Shown piece by piece: positions 11,424-24,544 of a stretch of DNA of 64,000 nucleotides (the stretch's first letter is position 1; each line of letters begins with the position of its first letter). The notes under the pieces are model-generated. The model ran no database searches, was not told the origin of the DNA, and saw nothing but the letters and a program-made list of their open reading frames with translations. The translations under genes were made by a program, and so were the position numbers. The stretch is from Pinus tabuliformis (Eukaryota; Streptophyta; Pinopsida; Pinales; Pinaceae), in assembly GCA_031772625.1 (NCBI GenBank), contig CM062805.1, positions 801,875,592 through 801,939,591 on the forward strand, written 5' to 3'.

Positions 11424-12446
11424 TGTTATTGGGAAATCTAGTGTCCACTCGGAGCTGCTAGTCCCACTAAGACTGGTAGCTATCTTAGAAACAAACAAAC
11501 TAAAACTACTTTCGCTTTCCTTTATGAGAAGTAGATAAGAGGGGAACAAAGGACACCAACCTCAGTCTTGCGCTTGGTTCCTCTCCCTTATGACAGATCC
11601 TTCCCGCTTTTCCTTCGTCTACCCAGCTTCAAAGAGCACCCGTGAAATCAAAGTAGCATAATACTATCGAAGAACAGAGATCTACAATCATAAAAAATAT
11701 AGGACCAGATATATATTGACCACACAAATGCATATATCATCAGACATACAAGAATATGGAGGAAAAATTGAATAGCTTTATTAATATCAAGAATAGAAAA
11801 GAGGATTACAACCAATTGTTCTGACCCAACGTCATCCTCCTAGCATGAAAGCCCTTCCTGACCTCATGAAAGGCTTTTATCACCCAACACTATGATATTC
11901 CGCCAAGAAACCAACAACACTTCCTTAGAAGATGCAAAATTCTAGCCTCCGGATCTCTGGGATGAGGGATCCATATATAGATGATTGGAGGGGGGTGAGT
12001 CAACTTCTGGGATTTTGATTAGTGTCCTCTCTCTGATAGTTCTTGATTCCACTTGGAGATTGATGATCTCTTATTCATCCCTGGGCGAATTCAGAGAGGC
12101 AAGTGTCACAGGAGAAGTTTCTGGAAGATTCCATGATGATCCACCTTGCAAACTGTCTCTGCCATTTGTCTACTCTCACCCATCACACCCTACAGAAGGG
12201 CTTTCTAGTATGCATCGCACCTTTTACACTGATCAGGTGAGATGCATTGCACCCTCTGCACTGGGCAGTCTGTATGGTCCAACTTTGACCAGTTCTGAGC
12301 AGTTTTCTATGGAGAACTTCTGGGAGATGATGTAATCAACTGACCTTGTTCCTTTAGGGCGTGAAGCAACACTTTTAGGGACTTAGGGGCCCTTGGATTA
12401 TGGACATGTATGATTGGGGCTGCAGTGCCCAAAAATGTCTATAACA
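11424..12446 (-). repeat. Array B LTR-1 (3' end of unit B1)
   Basis: 1,023 bp, TGTTAT to ATAACA. A TATA-like box (TATATATGG on the minus strand) lies at 11972-11980. The adjacent minus-strand sequence TTTAGGGGGAAAC (from 12447) is the polypurine tract. It lacks an 11-bp tandem step (CTTGGTTCCTT type) present in LTR-2 and LTR-3. Confidence 0.92.
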
Positions 12447-14554
12447 GTTTCCCCCTAAAGCACGAGGTCGTTAATCTTTTGATGTCGGGTGAAATGCTTG
12501 ATCATGAGGATCCGAAGTTTTTTCGAGCTGGAAGGCAACCTGTAATAAGATACAATACAATACATTATCTTCATAATATTTTTAACGATCTAACTGAGGC
12601 AGGAATTCCCATGCTCAGCTTTATAAATTCATTTTCATGTACATAAGATAGACAACCATCTGTGTGGCAGACTGATGATTCTGATAGAGCCATCATCCTT
12701 TGATTCGGATGATCATCTGTGCAGTAATGATGTACATTTGATGTCTTTATTTTCCTGAATATATCGCAGCTCATATGGATGAAACTAGATCCTGGGTCTT
12801 CAAACTCATCCAATCTTCACTCGGAGTACAAGTCGATCCATGTGAAAAATGCTCTGGAGTCGAACATGGAAATACATTTCCTGATTACTAGCCAATGATG
12901 TAAGCTGTTAACAAGCGCGACAAGAATCAACGATGATGATGATGACCCTCAAGGTACTACAGTACAATTCACGTGGTGTGAAAAAGGGACTTGGTGTCGA
13001 ACACCACGCAAATTCTTTCGGTCAAAGGCCATTGATGTAAACCTATCGCCAGAAGTGAAAAACCTGCCATTGAGGTATGCAATCTTCAAAGTACTGAAAG
13101 GGTTGTTCCTAGGTCGACTTCTTGGATACTGAGCTGATGTTGACAAGAAGCGACCTGTTATATGAGGGCCTTAATGATTCCCATGTCTACAACACAGAAC
13201 GGAGTAAATTATTTTAGAGGTGAAAACGATCTGATGATTTAAGGTTCAAGGTGGCAGTCATGAAAGAATGGAGCATGAATGTATTGCAACGGATGAGACA
13301 CAAGTGAATTCTCTGAGCGACTTCTCTTGAACATACCAGCGACACTAACATGGATTGGTAGCGTTAACCACAAATATGGATGGTGCAATGGACCAATGGT
13401 GATATGACAAGTGAATGGAATAACCCAACCCGACTCAGAGGTGGAGTGAAAGTGTTATGTTCGAGCGCGACTTGCTACCAATAAAGTTTCTTCAAGTTTT
13501 CTTCCCATTTTGCCCCTTGTCATTGCTGACTAGTACCTCTTTATTTTTATCAAGCTTGAGGAGGATAACATATGCTTGTTCTATAATTTTCCCTTCGGGC
13601 ACACCCGTCACTATGTTTTAACGAGCCTAGCGACATTGAAACTCGTTCTTGTCTATATGGACAAGTTTGTCACTATTGGTTTTAACGAGTTTAATGGCAA
13701 AGATAACTCTGTCCTTTTCAATTTTAGAGAGTCTGAAAGGGACGTAAAGGAAACTCCAATAATCCTTTTTTGTCATATAATCCCTTAAGTCCAAAAAAGT
13801 ATAAAATAAAAGAAAGGGATGAATTTTCAATAGTTTTAACGAGCTGAAAAAGACAAGCGCTCGATCTTTTTTTGCAATAATCCCTCAGGTCCAAAAATAT
13901 TAAAATCTAGAGGAGGGATAACACTTCTGGTAGCTTTAACCAGCTGGAGAGGCCAATTTCTCAGCAATCGTTTCATATTTTACGAGTCAAATGAAAATAG
14001 CTTAAAGGAGACTCATATTTTGAGGAACAAGTGATAATTTCAGGTAGCAGCTGATTCCAAGTAAGGTTTGGAATCTTCCAATCATGGCAGTGTCACAAGG
14101 ATGGCTCACAGGATCACTCTTCGCAGCTGTTCCTCAAAAGGGGTAAAAAATCAAATGGAGGTGAATGATCAGCTAAAATAGAGTGGAGGTGATGGTAAGA
14201 ACACGGCCAGGGCTCAAAAGCTGATGATAATGCATTCACTACAGTTATTTACCGGAAATTGGTTCATTTTTTAATGAGCTTAAACTCTGGGGGAAACATT
14301 TGCTCATTTCTTAGGTTTAATTTTTAATGAGCTTGAACTTCGCTTAAAAACTACTCGTGGTGGGTTTATTTTTTAACAAGCTTGAACCCTGTGGCAACAC
14401 TGCTCATGGCGGGTTTATTTTTTGACGAGCTTGAACCCTGCTGTAACACTGCCCGTGATAAGTTTGCATGCCCCCAGCATAATAATGAAAATCGAGGTGC
14501 ATGGCCTCCAAGCTTCATTGCATTCAACACAGTGGTTGGAATGAAGGTTTACCT
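12447..14554 (-). other. Unit B1 3' region between protease linker and LTR
   Basis: This 2.1-kb stretch occupies the place where pol would be. It holds a polypurine tract at the LTR edge, a conserved short reading frame (12571-13146), and about ten copies of a TTTTTAAYGAGC motif (13610-14610). It aligns with the 3' region of element C (about 43480-45302) but not with its pol, so a block of roughly 5 kb equivalent to C's RT-to-antisense region is missing. Confidence 0.75.
12571..13146 (-). other. Unit B1 conserved 3' sense reading frame (unrecognised)
   Basis: The first part (12949-13146) encodes AYLNGRFFTSGDRFTSMAFD and SHHVNCTVVP. The downstream part (12571-12813) includes LSMGIPASVRS. The same residues in the same order appear in unit B2 and in element C (44697-45029: DRLTSLTFDRKTL, SHHVECTVVP), which implies past selection on a protein or tight descent. 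I do not recognise a domain. It lies between pol and the polypurine tract, a position where Tat elements are known to carry extra frames. Confidence 0.5.
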
Positions 14555-14615
14555 TCAAGATCTTTGAAAGAATCGACTTGGAAAGGGAGTTGTTTCATTT
14601 TTTAATGAGGTTGAC
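13610..14615. repeat. TTTTTAAYGAGCYTGAA motif cluster, unit B1
   Basis: About ten imperfect copies of a short block (+ strand TTTTTAATGAGCTTGAA or close) at irregular 50-150 bp spacing. The tightest run is at about 14262-14450, where the unit is 50-60 bp and includes GTGGGTTTATTTT. The same block occurs in the B leaders, in C downstream of pol and in the D leader. Confidence 0.75.
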
Positions 14616-15600
14616 ACAAGATAGGAACTGTCCTCAAAATCCACCGTATTTACAGTATTTGATAGAAAATAAAAAACTAAGGGATGATGAAGGTCACTAG
14701 GAGTATCTTCCCTGTAATCTGGAAGATGGGAACGATGGTGGTAATCTTCCCATGGTGCCCCGTCAATTAGCATTGACTAAACAATTCCTTCGTCTATAGA
14801 ATGTTCTTCTGACCAAGGATCTGAAGGGGTACCATATTCCTTAGAACTATCTATCTAAATGCTTGATGAGCGTTGATTTAGATTTGCCTCCCATGCCAAA
14901 AACATTGATTGCTACAATATATTTATTGGGCTTGGAGGCAATACCTATAGATGATCCATGTTAATATCGTTTTCGTAGATCTTTTGAATAGAAGATATCA
15001 TATTGCAGGTTCCCACCATTGCCACTTCTGCCAGATTTATTGGAGGTGGTATGACAAAAGTCCCCATTAATATAGGGTATTTTAGTAGGCCTACTCCGAT
15101 ATTTTGAAGCAAATGAGAGCTTCCATGGATCATTAGAATGATTCCAATAACTTGTGAACTGTTGGGGAGAAATGTTTGTTGGTCGACGATTGTAATTCCT
15201 CCTTGAAAGATAAATGCAATCTTCCTGAAGTAGGTCGACACAATGGCAACCATAGCATATATCCAGGGCCTTCCCAATAGGATGTTGTAATCGAGGTTTA
15301 TGTCGATTACTTCAACATCTATTTCTACTGTTTTTCCCCAGTTCGACTTGAAAGTTACTTAAAATCCCATATGGGGTATATGTTCGTCCATCAAATGCTT
15401 TTAATGTCGTCGAAGATCGCGACAAGGGTGGAGATCCTAAATTTTTCGAGCAACTCATCGAAATAATGCATGTATATGCCCCCTCATCAATAATTGTTCG
15501 ATGAACAGTTTTGTTGAGGGCTTTCACTTGAATAAGGAAAGCTAGTTGAGCTGGTAACTGAGGGTCATATCCTTTGTGATTAAAGGACACAAGATTGGAA
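14555..15600 (-). pseudogene. Unit B1 protease and linker
   Basis: Around 15312-15590 the minus strand encodes an aspartic-protease region with RTIIDEGAYTCIISMSC (active-site D-E-G form used by these elements) and FDGRTYTPYGIL. The flap and C-terminal part follow toward 15240 (GRPWIYAMVAIV). The linker that normally precedes RT follows at 14555-14773 (PWEDYHHRSHLPDY). RT itself is missing. The same blocks are in unit B2 and elements C and D. Broken fossil. Confidence 0.85.
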
Positions 15601-15619
15601 TCCGTTGGGTCAATCCCAC

Positions 15620-18429
15620 CTATTGCTGATAATAAACCCTGCTTTTGGAGGGGATATTTTGCAGTACCTCACGTGTCGACATAGCGGATGGCGATTGGGC
15701 CAGATATTCCACTAGATTATAATGTTGTTCTGCTCTGGCACGAGGATTAAATGTCAATTTGTGTACTACTCCCTTTGGCAGCTTTATGGTTAGTTCAGGA
15801 ATGATGGGTGGCACAACTTCGGTCGAAGTTGTTGTCGAACTACTAGGTTGATCATTAGCCTTGTTGTTCGACAACTGTGGATTCCCGCAATCTTTATTCC
15901 TTGTCGATATCAAAGCATCATTTTTCTTCTTCGAAACCGACAACATTAGCACTTGGGACGAGGAAGCATTGTCACTAGCAACCAGATTTGTTTCTGGGTT
16001 TGGAAATGGATCAGTCAATACCGCCGAGGTTTTTGAATTCTTGAAGAATTTTCTAAGCTCAGCTTTATATGGACACTCTCTTGTCCAATGATCCTAATCA
16101 CATATAAGGCATGGACGATTTGGTTTCTTATCTCCAGAAGGGTTTGCAGAAGATTTTTTAGGGGACGACTCCTCCTGTTTCTTCTTCTTCCCTTTCTTTT
16201 TCTTCTTGCCTCCTGGTTGCTTGGTTTCTTTGCCTTTGTCAGTCGATACAACATTTACTTCTGAGGCGAGAAGTTCTTCATTTGCATTTTGACCTGAAAC
16301 CGTACGGGCCTTCTTCGACTTAGCCTTTACGGTTTTTGTACTGGTCATTCCTATCACGCCATCCCCGACATGAGAGTCTTTGTTTGATTTAGGAGAGGGA
16401 GGAACGAAAAATTCCAGTCTAGGAGCATCAAGGATTTTATCATAGAGCATGCCAGACTGAGTATAGATCAAATCTAAATATGGGCACAAGCAATAACTTA
16501 CTCTTCAGTGACGACTCCTCCCTTTTGCACATCTTCTGTAATAGAAGGTAACAATGACTTAATAAACCATTCAGCCAACAACCGATCAGAAACATATGTT
16601 TTTACCATTCTACGATGACATTGCCACTCATGAATATGATCGGATATGTGAGTGGCCGTCATTTTCTTGAAATTGGTAAGAAGCTCTGTTCCTGTTTCGT
16701 ACCTTATGTGTAATTGAAAATGGGTTAAAAAGGTTATGGCTAGGGTACTAAAGTTATCAAACGAAGCTCTAGGAAATTCAATATACCATTTTTCTGCCGG
16801 ACAAGTTAACGTTTACTGAAAAAGGCAAAGCCTAATCGAATCATCATTTAGAGTGTTAGATGAACACCACAGATGAAAAGTCATCACATGATTCGACGGG
16901 TCTTCACCCAGATTTCCATTAAATTTAGGAATATCTGACGGAGGTTTATGAGGAATCGCTAGCCACCAAGGGGCATAAGCGATTGGATCGTTTGTTAGCC
17001 GATTTAGATCTGGTAACTCTAAAGTTTCCACGAAGGGAAACTGTTGATTCAGGTTCGGCAAAGCATACCTAGGATAAGATGGGATTGCCTGAGCAGTGGG
17101 TCTTTGCATACCAGCATAGTGCATTTGATGCTGATAAATTTGGTAAGGTTGATGGACATAACCATTATGAAATGGTTGATGTTGACCATTTTGAATATAT
17201 GGCTACCCATTACTTGCAAAGATTTGGTGCTCAGATTCTTGGTAAACTTGTTGGAATTGTGGTTGTTGATATTTCACCAGCCATCGTTGTGAGACCATGT
17301 GTTGTTGTCCAATACTAGTTGTTTGACCAAGATGAGGGGTAATGGTACCCATTTGAGCCTGGGTCACTCCAGTTAAAGAGCCACTAATCGATGATTGTGG
17401 TGGTGTCGCAGAGACAAGGGGATGTTGGATTGCGACCTGAGAGACTTGAGGTTGGCATACAACAGGTAACGCTTGTACTTGCAACACCGTCACAATAGCC
17501 GATGTAGTGGGGATATTTGACATAGGCAGAATTTTTTGCATTGAGTATACAAATCTTGGTTGTTGAGGTGGTATTGGTATCCAGCCACTGGATGTAATTC
17601 CAGCATAACCTGAATTCTTTTGTGAACTCTCGTATGTTTGTTCTCCCATAGGAGACAATGAAAGGGTATATTTCCACCCATATGACAGTAATCCAGTACT
17701 TAAAGGAATGATTTGCCTTTGAGGACCAGACTTCCCAAATTGACATTGCGAAGGATCAATTTGCTGAGATTCAACATAAGAGATTCCAGATATTATTCCG
17801 GACGAACAAATGGGAACAGACCATACTGTCGAAATAGCCCCTGGATGGGTTCCACCCAATGATTGAGAGCTAGTTGTGATAGACAATACACTAGTGAACA
17901 TTGTTGGAGTGGCGACAGGAAGTTTTGTCGCTGCTGTGTCAGATGACACAGTCTTAGATGTCGACGGTTGCTCAGACATATCTAGTCTATCCAAAATATT
18001 TCCTAGTGATTCTATAGGAACTTCTGATAATGGTAGATTAATTTCTGACGAAGAAGGATATAGGGTGATCCCAACTCCAAAATGCGATGTAGTACTAGAT
18101 GGGGGATCCTCCACAATCTCTTCTATAGCAATCAATCCAAGTGGAAGAGGTAGACCATCAGGTCTGTAAAATATTTCCAACGTGGAAGAAGGTATAGATT
18201 CTGCAGTGATATATGTTTGGGGAATAACACCTTTTGAATCAGTTGCAGATGGAGCCGGTTTAGGAATAGAAGCGTTTACCTTCACACTAGGATCAATTCT
18301 ACTATCCTCTAGTGGTTGCGGAACTTCTTCTGTAAAGGCAGGGATACCAGAAATTTTTGGAGTAACCAGAGTCTCCGAGGGTGTCGGAACACCAGACCAG
18401 GGGACTTTGAACCAATTAAACGTGTTCAC
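15620..18429 (-). pseudogene. Unit B1 gag
   Basis: The N-terminal 408-codon open piece (17203-18429) is Ser/Thr/Pro-rich, becoming Gln-rich toward its end (QYQQPQFQQVYQ). The folded gag domain follows at about 16500-17124 (DLNRLTNDPIAYAPWW, PPSDIPKFNGNLGEDPSNHV). A Lys-rich nucleocapsid part with a PCLICD Cys stretch lies at 16094-16489, and a further gag tail at 15620-16018. Gag of this type packages RNA into particles. Unit B2 and element C carry the same domains at high similarity. Broken fossil with several breaks. Confidence 0.88.
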
Positions 18430-20240
18430 TTTGTCTAGAATAGTTTTGATTCTGGAGACAAAGACGATTGACTCATAAGCCTTCGCGAACGATGGGGTTT
18501 CAATTGAATTTCCTCCACAATTGCGGATTACTAGATCAACTAAAAATAAAGGGGAAAATGATTCCGAATTAAATGAAATTTAAACGCTTTGACACAACTT
18601 GTTTTTTCATTTTTTAAGAGTCGAGAAAAAACAAAAGATGACTCTAGTTGCCTTCAATTTTTAATGAGCCTGAAGTGACAAGTGCTCAGATGGACCTTTT
18701 CCTTTAAGGAGTCTGAAAAGGAACAAAAGGGACTACTCTGGAAATCTAGACAAAGGGATTACCAAACCAATTGCAAAACTGCATAATACTTTTTACGGTA
18801 TGACAGTCAATCTTCCCGAATGTTGTGTTCAGTGCATTGCGATCGATAGGGCGACAGACACGGCTTCCTATGGATAATGGATATAGCCTATTGTGGTCTC
18901 CCAATATATACTCGATGTTATGTGGGAGCACAAGTCCATACTGGCACTTGTCATCTCAAAGAGGAGGAATCACCCAACCAATAGTGAAAGCGACAGTTAC
19001 CAGGATTTACGACGCCAGAATACATCTCTAGCCTAGACTTCTAGATGTGCCTTAGGTTCCAAAGTGTTTTTATGTTCATTAAATTTATTTTACAGTTGAT
19101 CTTTCTTAAGAAATTTTCCTTTTAGGTTCACCGCGTGATTTAGAGATACAATTCCTAAAATGCAATCTAAGATGATAAACAATCGTTTAATCTTCTTTTT
19201 GCAATGAAAATCCTAGCTACTAAAGAAAGAGAGATGATATTCTTTCAACATAGAGCAGAGAGTACACATTAGATTCACTGTCCTAAATCAAACCAACAAG
19301 CAGTCTAAATGCAAATGCACATGCATGTATTTTTTTTCAGCTTTCTTAATGTGTGAATGACAAGAAGAATGCTAACTACAAATCTGAATTATCTTTTCAA
19401 AGCGACAGTACTAACAAATTTCTCTTCAAAAACAAAAGGAAGATAATGACAACACTTTGCTATTTTGAATTGAAAACTATTTTCGACACTTGGAAAACTA
19501 CTAATTCAAATCAAATACAAGAGTAACTGTATAATCGACCATCAAGAACAATAGAGTTATTTTCTTTGACTGAAAACGAAACTTGCAGCACTTTCAAATA
19601 AAAATATGACAATTTGATTATGCTACTTTTTGTAAAAGAGAACTGTAAATGGCGCACAATACATAAAAAAATTCACAATTCTTTGTACTATGGAGGTGGA
19701 ATCATGAAAAGGAAGGGAGTTTCCACAGTGGTATACTGATCATAGAAAACAAAACTCCAGAATAAAGCTAAAGAGAGTGAACACAAAAACCAAAATCTGA
19801 GAGCAGAAGAGGTCTTGTTTGATCAGCACGCCTGCAACACAGGAAAAGTGCGATGTAGCAGACCTATTGCACATGGGAGGTGCGATGCATCCAGATTCCC
19901 AAGAGGAGAAAGTGCGATGGTCCAGGGACGAGACTTCAACTTGGTTCCAGGTCATAGTTTGCAGCTTAGTTCAAGGATTTAGGCCGAGCTAATGATATTC
20001 AATAAATAGAAATCACAGAAGCTGATCTAATGAGGTTATTAGACCCACCACTAGGGCAATTAGAAGGTTTGCAAATCGATTGTTTAGTTTATAAACAAAA
20101 CCTGGAGATAGACTGAAGCATCATTGATCTACTTTGCACTTGCATAGCAAATGCAGTTCGAAGACTAGTTGGCTTGACTTCAGGCTCCGTCTGTAAGTTT
20201 ATAAAACAAAAAAATATAGACAAGAAAACAATCTATTCGA
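18430..20240 (-). other. Unit B1 5' leader, no gene seen
   Basis: About 1.8 kb between the PBS and gag with no credible frame. It includes a block at 18590-18730 that matches the D leader at about 55010-55145 (GAGCACTTGTC and GGCTCATTAA motifs). Three GTGCGATG motifs lie at about 19851-19915, one of them (19879-19890, GGTGCGATGCAT) an exact inverted copy of ATGCATCGCACC in LTR-2 (21060-21071). Confidence 0.7.
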
Positions 20241-20258
20241 TCCCCAGTGGAGTCACCA
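20241..20258 (-). other. Unit B1 primer-binding site
   Basis: The minus strand reads TGGTGACTCCACTGGGGA, three bases inside LTR-2. The TGGYGACTCC form is the PBS type reported for Tat/Ogre elements (tRNA-Arg, from memory). It shows that LTR-2 acts as the 5' LTR of unit B1. Confidence 0.88.
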
Positions 20259-20261
20259 TTT

Positions 20262-21295
20262 TGTTATCTGGAAATCTAGTTTCCACTCGGAGCTGCTAGT
20301 CCCACTAAGATTGGTAACTATCTTAGAAACAAAAAATCTAAAACTACTTTTGCTTTCCTTTATGAGAAGTAGATAAGAGGGGAACAAAGGACACCAACCT
20401 CAGTCTTGCGCTTGGTTCCTTTCTTGGTTCCTCTCCCTTCTGACAGATCCTTCCCGCTTTTCCTTCATCTACCCAGCTTCAAAGAGCACCTGTGAAATCA
20501 AAGTAGCATAATACTATCGAAGAACAGAGATCTACAATCATAAACAATATAGTACCAGATATATATTGACCACAGAAATGCATATATCATCAAGCATACA
20601 AGAATATGGAGGAAAACTTGAATAGGTTTATTAATATCAAGAATAGAAAAGAGGATTACAACTAATTGTTCTGACCCAGCGTCATCCTCCCAGCATGAAA
20701 ACCCTTCTTGACCTCATGAAAAGCTTAGATCACCCAACACTATGATATTCCACCAAGAAACCAACAACACTTCCTTAGAAGATGCAAAATTCCAGCCTCC
20801 GGATCTCTAGGATGAGGGATCCATATATAGATGATTACAGGGGGGTGAGTCAGCTTCGGGGATTTTGATTAGTGTCCTCTCTATGATAGTTCTTGATTCC
20901 ACTTGGAGATTGATGATCTATTACTCATCCCTAGGCAAATTCAGAGAGGCAAGTATCACAGGAGAAGTTTCTGGAAGATTCCATGATGATTCACCTTGCA
21001 AAATGTCTTTGCCATTTGTATACTCTTTCCCATCGCACCCTATAGAAGGGATTTCTGGTATGCATCGCACCTTTTACACTGAGCAGGTGAGATGCATCAC
21101 ACCCTCTGCACTGGGCAGTCTGTATGGTCCAGCTTTGACCAGTTCTAAGTAGTTTCTATGGAGAACTTCTGGGAGATGATGTAATCAGTTGGCCTTGTTC
21201 CTTTAGGTTGTGAAGCAACACTTTTAGGGACTTAGGAGCCCTTGGTTTATGGACATGTATGATTGGGGTTGTAGTGCCCAAAAATTTATATAATA
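20262..21295 (-). repeat. Array B LTR-2, shared middle LTR
   Basis: 1,034 bp. It is at once the 5' LTR of unit B1 (PBS on its left) and the 3' LTR of unit B2 (polypurine tract on its right). Intron-like signals on the minus strand: donor at 20659 and acceptor at 20490, then donor at 20398 and acceptor at 20322. Confidence 0.92.
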
Positions 21296-23398
21296 GTTTC
21301 CCCCTAAAGCATGAGGTCGTTAATTTTTTGATGTCGGGTGAAATGCTTTATCATGAGGATCCGAAGTTTTTTCGAGCTGGAAGGTGACCTGTAATAAGAT
21401 ACAATAAAATACATTATGTTCATAATATTTTTCATGATCTAGCTGAGGCGGGCATTCCCATGTTCAGCTTTATAAATTCATTTTCATGTACATAAGACAG
21501 ACAACCGTCTGTGTGGTAGACTGATGATTCTGATAGAACCGTCATCCTTTGATTCGGATGATCATCTGTGCAGCAATGATGTACATTTGATATCTTTATT
21601 TTCCGGAATATATCGCATCCCAGATGGATTAAACTAGATCCGGGGTCTTCAAACTCATCCAATCTTCACTCGGAGTACAAGTCGATCCATGTGAAATATG
21701 CTCTAGAGTCGAACATGGAAAGACATCGCCTGATTACTAGCCAGTGACATAAGTTGTTAACAGGCGTGAGAGGAATTAGTGATGATGATGATGACCCTCA
21801 AGGTACTACAGTACATTTCACGTGAGGTGAAAAAGGGACTTGGCGTCGAACACCAAGAAAATTCTTTTGGTTGAAGGCGATTGATGTAAACCTATTGGTG
21901 GAAGTGAGAAACCTTCCATTGAGGTATGCAAGCTTCAAAGTATTGAAAGGGTTGTTCCTTGGTCGACTTCTTGGATAATGAGCTGATGTCGAAAAGCAGC
22001 GACTCGTCGTAGGAGGGCCTTAATGAATCCCACATCTATGACACGGAACGGAGTAAACGATTTTAGAGGCGAAAATGATCTGATGATACAGGGTTCGGGG
22101 TGGCGGTCATGAAAGAATGGAGCGTGAATGTATTGCAGCAGATGAGACACAAGTGAATTCTCTAAGCGACTTCTCTTGAACATACCAGCGACACTGACAT
22201 GGATTGGTAGCGTTAACCCCAAATATGGATGGTGCGATGGACCAATGGTGATATGACCGGTGAACAGAATAACCCAATCCGACTCAGACGTGGAGTGAAA
22301 GTGTCATGTACAAGAGCGACTTGCTACCAATAAAGTTTCTTCAAGTTTTCTTCCCAATTTTTCCCCAGTCATTGCTGACCAGTACCTCTTAATTTTTATC
22401 AATCTTGAGGAGGATAACATATGCTTGTTCTATAATTTTCCCTTCGGGAAAACCCATCACTATCTTTTAATGAGCCTAGCGACAGTGAAACTCATTCTTT
22501 TCTATATGGACAAGTTTGTCGCTATTGTTTTTAACGAGTTTAACGACAAAGATAACTTGGTCCTTTTCAATTTTAGAGAGTCTGAAAGGGACGTAAAGGA
22601 AACTCCAATAATGTTTTTTCGTCATATAATCCCTTAAGTCGGAAAAAGTATAAAATAATATGAAAGGGATGAATTTTCGATAGTTTTAACGAGCCGAACA
22701 AGACAAACGCTCGATCTTTTTGTGCAATAATCCCTCAGGTCCAAAAAGATTAAAATCTAGAGGAGGGATAGCACTTCCGGTAGATTTAACGAGATGGAGA
22801 GGCCAATTGCTCGACAATCTTTTCATATTTTATCAGTCAAACGAAAAGAGCTTAACGGAGACTCGTCTTTTGAGGAATGAGTGATAATTTTAGGTAGTAG
22901 CTAATTCCAGGTAACATTTGGAATTTTCCAATCATGGCAGTGTCACAAGGATGGCTCATAGGATCACTCTTCGCAGCTGTTCCTAAAAAGGGGTAAACAA
23001 TCAAATGGAGGTGAATGATTGGCTAACACAGAGTGGAAGTGATGGTAAGAACATGACCAGGGCTCAAAAGCTGATGATAATGCATTCACAACAGTTATTT
23101 ACCAGAAATTAGTTCATTTTTTAATGAGCTTAAACTCTGGGGGAAACATGTGCTCATTGCTTAGGTTTACTTTTTAACGAGCTTGAACTTTGCATAAAAA
23201 CTACTCGTGGTGGGTTTATTTTTTAATGAGCTTGAACCCTGCAGTAACACTGCTCGTGGTGGGTTTGTTTTTTAACGAGATTGAACCCTGCTATAACACC
23301 GCCCATGATAAGTTTGCATGCACCCAGCATAATAAGGTAAATGGAGGTGCATGCCCCCCAAGCTTCATTGCATTCAACACGATGGTTGGAATGAAGGT
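21296..23398 (-). other. Unit B2 3' region between protease linker and LTR
   Basis: Counterpart of 12447-14554 in unit B1, lacking pol in the same way. It repeats the TTTTTAAYGAGC motif cluster (about 22440-23310) and the conserved sense reading frame, whose minus-strand residues AYLNGRF and FTSIAF are readable near 21850-21930. Confidence 0.75.
21432..22000 (-). other. Unit B2 conserved 3' sense reading frame (unrecognised)
   Basis: Same block as in unit B1. The open piece at 21432-21662 encodes LDEFEDPGSSLIHLGCDIFR-like sequence (B1 has the same residues with few changes). The upstream part keeps the HVKCTVV equivalent near 21810. Copies in B1, B2 and C retain the frame. No recognised domain. 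Confidence 0.45.
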
Positions 23399-24500
23399 TT
23401 AAATTTGAGATCTTTGAAAGACTCGACTTGGAAAGGGAGTTGTTTCATTTTTTAATGAGGTTGAAACAAGATAGGAACTGTCCTCAGAATCCACCGTATT
23501 TACAATATTTGATAGAAAATCAAAAACTGAGGGATGATGAAGGTCACTAGGAGTATCTTCCATGTAATCCAGAAGATGGGAATGATGGTGGTAATCTTCC
23601 CATGGTGCCCCATCAATCAGCATTGACTGAAAAATTCCTTCGTCTGTAGAATGTACTTCCGACCAAGGATCTAGAGGGGTATCATATTCCTTAGACCTAT
23701 CTATCCAAACGCTTGATGAGCGTTGATTTGGATTTGCCTCCCATGCTGAAAACATTGATTGCTACAATATATCTATTGGGCTTGGAGGCAATACCTGTAG
23801 ATGATCCATGTTAATATCATTTTCAGAGATCTTTTTAATAGAAGATATCATATTGCAGGTTCCCACCGTTGCCACTTCCGCCAGATTGATTGGAGGTAGT
23901 AGGGAAAAAGTCCCCATTAATATAGGGTCTTTTAGTAGGCCTACTCTGATATTTTGAAGCGAATGAGAGCTTCCATGGATCATTGGAATGCTTCCAGTAA
24001 CTTTTGAACTGTTGAGGAGAAATTTTTGTTGGTCGACGATTGTAATTCCTCCTTGAAAGGGAAATGCAATCTTCCTGAGGTAGGTCGACACAATGGCAGC
24101 CATAGCATCTATGCAGGGCCTTCCCAACAGGATGTTGTAATCGAGTTTTCCGTCAATTACTTCAACATCTATTTCTACTATTTTCCCCCCTAGTTCAACT
24201 TCCAAGTTACTTAAAATCCCATATGGGGTGTATGTTCATCCATTAAATGCTTTTAATGTCGTCGAAGATCGTGACAAGGGTGGAGATCCTAAATTTTTCC
24301 AGTAACTCATCGACATAATGCATGTAGATGCCCCCTCATCAATAATTGTTCGATGAATAGTTTTGTGGAGGTCTTTCACTTGAATAAGGAAAGCTAGTTG
24401 AGCTGGTAACTAAGTGTCATATCCTTTGTGATTAAAGGACACAAGATTGGAATCTGTTGGGTCAATCCCACCTATCGCTGATAATAAAGCATGCTTTTGA
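23399..24500 (-). pseudogene. Unit B2 protease and linker
   Basis: The minus-strand piece at 23762-24205 contains the C-terminal half of the aspartic protease (KLDYNILLGRPCIDAM) and the start of the linker. The linker continues at 23399-23755 (PWEDYHHHSHLLDY). The active-site region lies near 24300-24370. As in B1, RT does not follow. Broken fossil. Confidence 0.85.
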
Positions 24501-24544
24501 GAGGGGAAATTTTGTAGTACCTCAAGTGTCGACATAACGGATGG

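Noticed and set aside
17044-17318. Plus-strand frames (also at 25814-26157) with GLPEQWVFA-like sequence
   Set aside because: Antisense shadows of the Gln-rich gag region; they recur only because B1 and B2 are copies.
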